A stretch of DNA of 64,000 bases. Origin: Streptomyces sp. SKN60. Its GTDB lineage: Bacteria > Actinomycetota > Actinomycetes > Streptomycetales > Streptomycetaceae. The first letter of the stretch is position 1. Each line of letters starts with the position of its first letter. The notes under the pieces are model-generated. The model was not told where the DNA came from. It worked only from the letters and a program-made list of their open reading frames with translations, and made no database searches. The stretch lies in contig NZ_JAHTMW010000028.1 in assembly GCF_026236535.1 (NCBI RefSeq), positions 1-64,000 of the forward strand. Direction: 5' to 3'. A program made the translations under genes and the position numbers. Shown here piece by piece: positions 61,201 to 64,000 of this stretch.

Positions 61201-63223
61201 CCCGCTCACGGTCAGCCAGATGCTTCCTGCCGACTTCGAGTTCGACGTCGTCATCTTCGACGAGGCTTCGCAGGTCCGGCCCGGGGATGCGATCAACTCC
61301 ATCTACCGCGGCCGGACGCTCGTCGTGGCGGGAGACGAGAAGCAGCTGCCGCCGACCTCGTTCTTCGACGCCACGGTCGAGGACGACTCGGACGAGTACG
61401 CCGAGGACGTGCCCGACTCCTTCGAGTCGCTGTTGCACGCCTGCAAGGCCGGGGCCATGCAGGAGCTGCCACTGCGTTGGCACTACCGCAGCCGCCACGA
61501 GAACCTGATCACCTTCAGCAACCGCGAGTTCTACCAGAACTCGATGATCACCTTCCCCGGCGCACAGGAGGAGGGCAACGACGTCGGCGTCGCCTTCTTC
61601 CAGGCCGACGGCGTCTACGACCGTGGCGGCCGCCGTGACAACCAGGCCGAGGCCGCGTTCGTCGCGCAGCGGGTCCTCCACCATTTCGACAGCCGCCCAG
61701 GCCTCACCCTCGGCGTCGTGGCCCTCTCGCAGGCCCAGGCCTCGGCCATCGACCTCGCCGTGCAGCAGGCCCGGCTGAGCAGGCCCGACCTGGAGCACTG
61801 CTTCACCGAGGACCGTCTCGACGGCTTCTTCGTCAAGAACCTCGAGTCGGTCCAGGGCGACGAGCGTGACGTGATGATCATGTCGGTCGGTTACGGGCCC
61901 GACGAACACGGCAAGCTGGGGCTGAACTTCGGGCCGATCAACAAGAGCGGCGGGTGGCGGCGCCTGAACGTCGCCGTCACCCGGGCCCGGTATCGCATGG
62001 AAGTCGTCGCTTCCTTCCGCGGCGGCAGTCTGGCCGACAGCGCCAACGAGAGCGTCCGTCACCTGAAGCGATACCTGGAGTACGCGGAGGCCGGGCCGTC
62101 CGTCCTTGCCCAGGAACTGCTTCCTTCGGACGCCGAGGCCGACAGCCCCTTCGAGGAGTCGGTGCTCGACGTGCTGCGCGGCTGGGGCCACAAGGTCCAG
62201 TCCCAGGTCGGCGTCGCCGGCTACCGCATCGACATCGGGCTGCGTCACCCCACCCTGCCCGGCGCCTACGCCCTCGGAATCGAGTGCGACGGCGCGATGT
62301 ACCACTCGTCCAAGACCGCCAGGGACCGGGACCGGCTGCGCGAGCAGGTCCTGACCGGACTGGGCTGGCGGCTGTACCGGATCTGGGGCACCGACTGGTA
62401 CCGGGGCCGGGCGGCGGCCGAGCTGCGCCTGCGCGAGGCGGTCGAGCATGCCATCGCCCAGGGGTCGCTGCTCGGTGGAGCGTCCGTGCCGCTGCCCGCG
62501 CAGCGGGGGCCCGTGGACGACGCGCCGCCCGTCGGCCGCCCGGAGCAGGAACGGATGGCTCCGGTGACGGCCGGCGGTGTGTCGCCGGCTCCGACACCTG
62601 TGAGGCCGCCCGCCCCGCCCGCCCAGCTCGACGTCGAGTACGAGCGCGTGCCCGTGGACACGCAGGCCGAGCGGGCGTGGAGCGCCCCGTACGAGACCCG
62701 ATGGATCAGCGCCGGCTCGTCCTACGAGCTGCACACCCCGGAGGCCAAGCCCGCGCTGCGCAAGGTGCTGGCCGCCGTCATCGAGGTCGAGGGGCCGGTC
62801 CACGAGGATCTCCTCGTGCAGCGTGCGCGCGAGGCCTGGGGCCTCGCCAGGGCCGGCGGCCGGGCCCGGACCGCCGTCGTACAGGTGGCACAGGCCCTCG
62901 TACGGTCGGGGACCGTCACGTCGGAGGGCTCCTTCTTCGACGTGACGCACCGCACCACGCTCCAGGCCCGCACCCCGGGCGCGGGCGAGGCCGCGCGAAA
63001 GGTGCTGCACGTCGCGCCTGCCGAGCGCCGGCTGGCGCTGTGGGAGCTGGCGGCCGAGTGTCCCGGCATGTCGGCCGAGGAGCTGATGAAGCAGGCCTGT
63101 GACTTCTTCGGCTGGCGTCGGCTGGGTCCCGACATCCGGACCACCTTGAGCGCGGACATCAAGGCACTGCACCGCAGTGACCGGATGACCGGTGGCCCGG
63201 ACCGCATCACGGTGGTGCGCTGA
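58229..63223 (+). CDS. DUF4011-helicase-nuclease (Hhe-like) protein with DUF3320 domain
   Basis: A 1664-residue protein. Residues about 15-120 match DUF4011 (EEWRKSLLDMGGRNRLLNFRHTR). The SF1 helicase has Walker A GPPGTGKS (Lys334), Walker B VVIFDEASQVRP (Asp1011-Glu1012), AGDEKQLPPTSF, ESVQGDERDVMIMS and NVAVTRARY, with a long helical insertion between. Residues about 1306-1395 are a Vsr-like REase (MTES_1575): Asp1335 in YRIDIG, Glu1352 and Asp1354 in GIECDGAMYH, and RIWGTDWYR. The C-terminal 250 residues include a DUF3320-like region (VHEDLLVQRAREAWG) after a Pro-rich linker. The DUF4011-helicase-Vsr architecture is that of the Hhe antiphage system. ATG at 58229 is chosen for AGGAGG 10 bases upstream over the ATG at 58160. 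Divergent from the STAND pair. Confidence 0.85.
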   Translation: MPAPFHPSSVSGDGPGLGRLKVVLEEWRKSLLDMGGRNRLLNFRHTRTATLEVVSPGIDPLLADLRQGWSFAPIAEDDGDLTDAGGSITLRKATDVVPSRQGAGLVTQKTNQAGLNSALYQLRSKSGQMFNDYGLWVLWLGIGMVNWCEEGAHESSAAPLVLVPVEIRREEGSKRYRLQLADNQERMHNPALAVKMEHLGVDWRPVGDIDVTDAPAVLSAARKVTAGLDGWSVDERVVLGLFASHRESMYQDLLQNEARILAHPLVRAVALGPDAGLPDDVIGFEPPELDRIDEIQLPETSPMVLDADASQRQCIAAVLDQRSFVMSGPPGTGKSQTITNMIAALMHAGRSVLFVSEKAAALDVVRNRLRSVGLGDFVLALHSGDTSKKAVATELARVLTTEARVTGAAQHELDQARQLRTDLSAHAAAMNGHREPLQRTLHQVLGRLIQLERAGVPQLPTSAQNDATVRTLSAGSLREAVDAAQAISRAWRPAAQGSAFVWRGLVGGSAHTVVSEASGALTALGAAIDRRPFATSQDEPRSVRELRHLVRTLSAQLPDAPQVPADGQLPEDTGVELRQLADLFGMPHVAAPEAAFALCELADLTSTEFRPPRGWFDPASLAQAHAAATELREAIAAESAARAAAEDLFGDQVLRAAELHDLADRFSAQHRGLLSRFSAQFKSDRAAATALTLEGTWDKSVGARLVHAVAWRDAHTEVARLADRHSTLLGPYAPRTEEAIGALDAALANADRIAVLTRDVDRADLATLQLAHGADQDRLAALLAGSIRRALGNWCAVAAQRADRWEAAAEALLALFEPARSAQLSPSLLGSLDQVQATVDALDGDPRGPEEWRTYRDGLAVLARHGADDLVTAAAEQGLDPQQLPEVVEQALLRAWADGVLASDARLRTTRGEDLDARVADFHEADRRLIAAAGRAVIEACNTRRPRRFGSGGGAVITREAEKKTRHLPVRELLGRTREVVQAIKPCFMMSPLTVSQMLPADFEFDVVIFDEASQVRPGDAINSIYRGRTLVVAGDEKQLPPTSFFDATVEDDSDEYAEDVPDSFESLLHACKAGAMQELPLRWHYRSRHENLITFSNREFYQNSMITFPGAQEEGNDVGVAFFQADGVYDRGGRRDNQAEAAFVAQRVLHHFDSRPGLTLGVVALSQAQASAIDLAVQQARLSRPDLEHCFTEDRLDGFFVKNLESVQGDERDVMIMSVGYGPDEHGKLGLNFGPINKSGGWRRLNVAVTRARYRMEVVASFRGGSLADSANESVRHLKRYLEYAEAGPSVLAQELLPSDAEADSPFEESVLDVLRGWGHKVQSQVGVAGYRIDIGLRHPTLPGAYALGIECDGAMYHSSKTARDRDRLREQVLTGLGWRLYRIWGTDWYRGRAAAELRLREAVEHAIAQGSLLGGASVPLPAQRGPVDDAPPVGRPEQERMAPVTAGGVSPAPTPVRPPAPPAQLDVEYERVPVDTQAERAWSAPYETRWISAGSSYELHTPEAKPALRKVLAAVIEVEGPVHEDLLVQRAREAWGLARAGGRARTAVVQVAQALVRSGTVTSEGSFFDVTHRTTLQARTPGAGEAARKVLHVAPAERRLALWELAAECPGMSAEELMKQACDFFGWRRLGPDIRTTLSADIKALHRSDRMTGGPDRITVVR

Positions 63224-63226
63224 CCC

Positions 63227-64000
63227 TCACTGCGGACGGAGCGTGTGGGCGACGTAGGCCATGTGCTGTGCGTTGCCCACCGCCAGCCAGTCCCCGAAGG
63301 CCCCGGTGCTGTCGCCTCCTCCGGCCAGGTCGCGAAGCCAGGTCTCGGCGGCTCCGGCGCTGAGGCCGCGGAAGGAGGGCAGTTCGACGATGCGGCGGGC
63401 CGCCAATCGGTTGTACGCGAGCTTGTCGCTCGTCCGCCTGCCGGTGTGCAGGACCTTCGAGATGACGAACTCCCGCTCGGTCGTGTAGCGCAGGAAGCCC
63501 CAGTCGGGCCCTCCCTTCCGGTTGGGGTCGCTCGGCGGCTGAGCGATGGCGTCGACGGACTGGGTCCCGTAGTCGCCGTACCTCACCACGGGCAGGTACG
63601 GCCTCCGGCTCTGTGCGATCTCGTGCCACATCGCCCAGTCCCACCGCGGTTCCTCCCGCAGGCCCTGTTCCAGCATGTCCGCGGTGACGTGCGGGAAGCC
63701 GGCGCTCAGCACGCAGACCTCACGCCAGGGAGCCAGAGGGAACAGGGCGTCGAGCGCCCGCAAGGCCTCCTTGCCCGCGTCGGGCCGGGAGGCGAGCACG
63801 GCCCCCATGTCCAGGAGCAGGTCCACCCGGACGCTCGGGTCGGCGCGGGCAAGGAGGGAGCGGACGGCTTCCGCCGTTCCCTCGTCCCACTCTCCCGCGA
63901 CGGAGACACGTATGCCGAGGCCTCGGTGGCTGCGCGTTGCCGTTTCGAGTGAGGCCCCCTGCTGGAAGGCGGATCGGTCCGGTCCGGTCACCGGCCGGAG
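63227..64000 (-). CDS. Beta family protein (partial, 5' end beyond the window)
   Basis: The reading frame is open to the right edge, so the N terminus is missing; 257 residues are visible. The C-terminal part (RWDWAMWHEIAQSRRPYLPVVRYGDYG, then GPDWGFLRYTTEREFVISKVLH and RIVELPSFRGLSAGAAETWLRDLAGG) is like the beta family proteins named after phage T4 beta protein, which occur widely in actinomycetes, often in accessory regions. The visible GTG at 63991 is an internal codon, not a start. It is convergent with the Hhe-like gene with only 3 bases between the stops. Function unknown. Confidence 0.6.
   Translation of the reverse strand, partial: LRPVTGPDRSAFQQGASLETATRSHRGLGIRVSVAGEWDEGTAEAVRSLLARADPSVRVDLLLDMGAVLASRPDAGKEALRALDALFPLAPWREVCVLSAGFPHVTADMLEQGLREEPRWDWAMWHEIAQSRRPYLPVVRYGDYGTQSVDAIAQPPSDPNRKGGPDWGFLRYTTEREFVISKVLHTGRRTSDKLAYNRLAARRIVELPSFRGLSAGAAETWLRDLAGGGDSTGAFGDWLAVGNAQHMAYVAHTLRPQ

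Overview
The window is a stretch of chromosome from a Streptomyces-like actinomycete. The DNA is very GC-rich with strong third-position G/C bias, GTG starts are common, genes often overlap by four bases, and the gene content is typical of the genus: WhiI, a Rok7B7/xylFGH/ngcEFG block, the coproporphyrin-dependent haem genes and DUF3000. I see no rRNA, tRNA, insertion sequence, prophage structural gene or CRISPR array.

Layout. 1-14.8 kb is mixed housekeeping: a Usp-like protein, a RibD-C reductase, ZapE, OsmC, a PhoX-like phosphatase, a divergent SDR/TetR pair, polyphosphate kinase 2, an HTH/coiled-coil protein, a lipoprotein polysaccharide deacetylase, a large secreted protein, a two-gene ABC exporter, an AIM24 protein and a Pth2-type hydrolase. 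14.9-18.1 kb is a compact MNIO (DUF692) locus. A metalloenzyme is translationally coupled to a membrane protein with a regular Cys/Ser/Gly tail, followed by a tail-less paralogue. 18.2-25.4 kb has a secreted S33 peptidase, hemQ, hemY and hemE, with a CoA-disulfide-reductase-like enzyme and a small secreted protein in between. 25.4-33.5 kb has DUF3000, whiI with a sigma-WhiG-like promoter, an RNase D-like nuclease, a ferritin-like protein, the fadA-fadB beta-oxidation pair and a NYN protein.

33.5-46 kb is a long leftward block: an amino-acid permease, dxs, the xylose-type importer xylF-xylG-xylH, the ROK regulator rok7B7 and the amino-sugar importer ngcE-ngcF-ngcG. Hairpins separate the units. 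Candidate operators lie before xylF and ngcE. 46-55 kb has a 1279-residue secreted GH92 mannosidase, aconitase (acnA), a VOC protein and an HTH-MurA fusion.

55-64 kb looks like an accessory defence-type region. A STAND (NB-ARC) NTPase with TPR repeats overlaps a two-helix membrane protein by four bases, and the two share an unusual short sequence motif. Divergent from them is a 1664-residue DUF4011-helicase-nuclease-DUF3320 protein (Hhe-like). A beta family protein gene runs off the right edge.

How the genes work together. The block at 37-50 kb combines uptake of pentose (xyl) and chito-oligosaccharide (ngc), a central sugar regulator (Rok7B7) and an extracellular glycosidase. The haem genes give the Gram-positive route through coproporphyrin. 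fadA/fadB form a two-subunit beta-oxidation complex. The two most unusual assemblies are the MNIO/Cys-tail membrane locus and the STAND/membrane-protein pair beside the Hhe-like nuclease-helicase. Functional names rest on recognition of motifs and family architecture; no database search was run.
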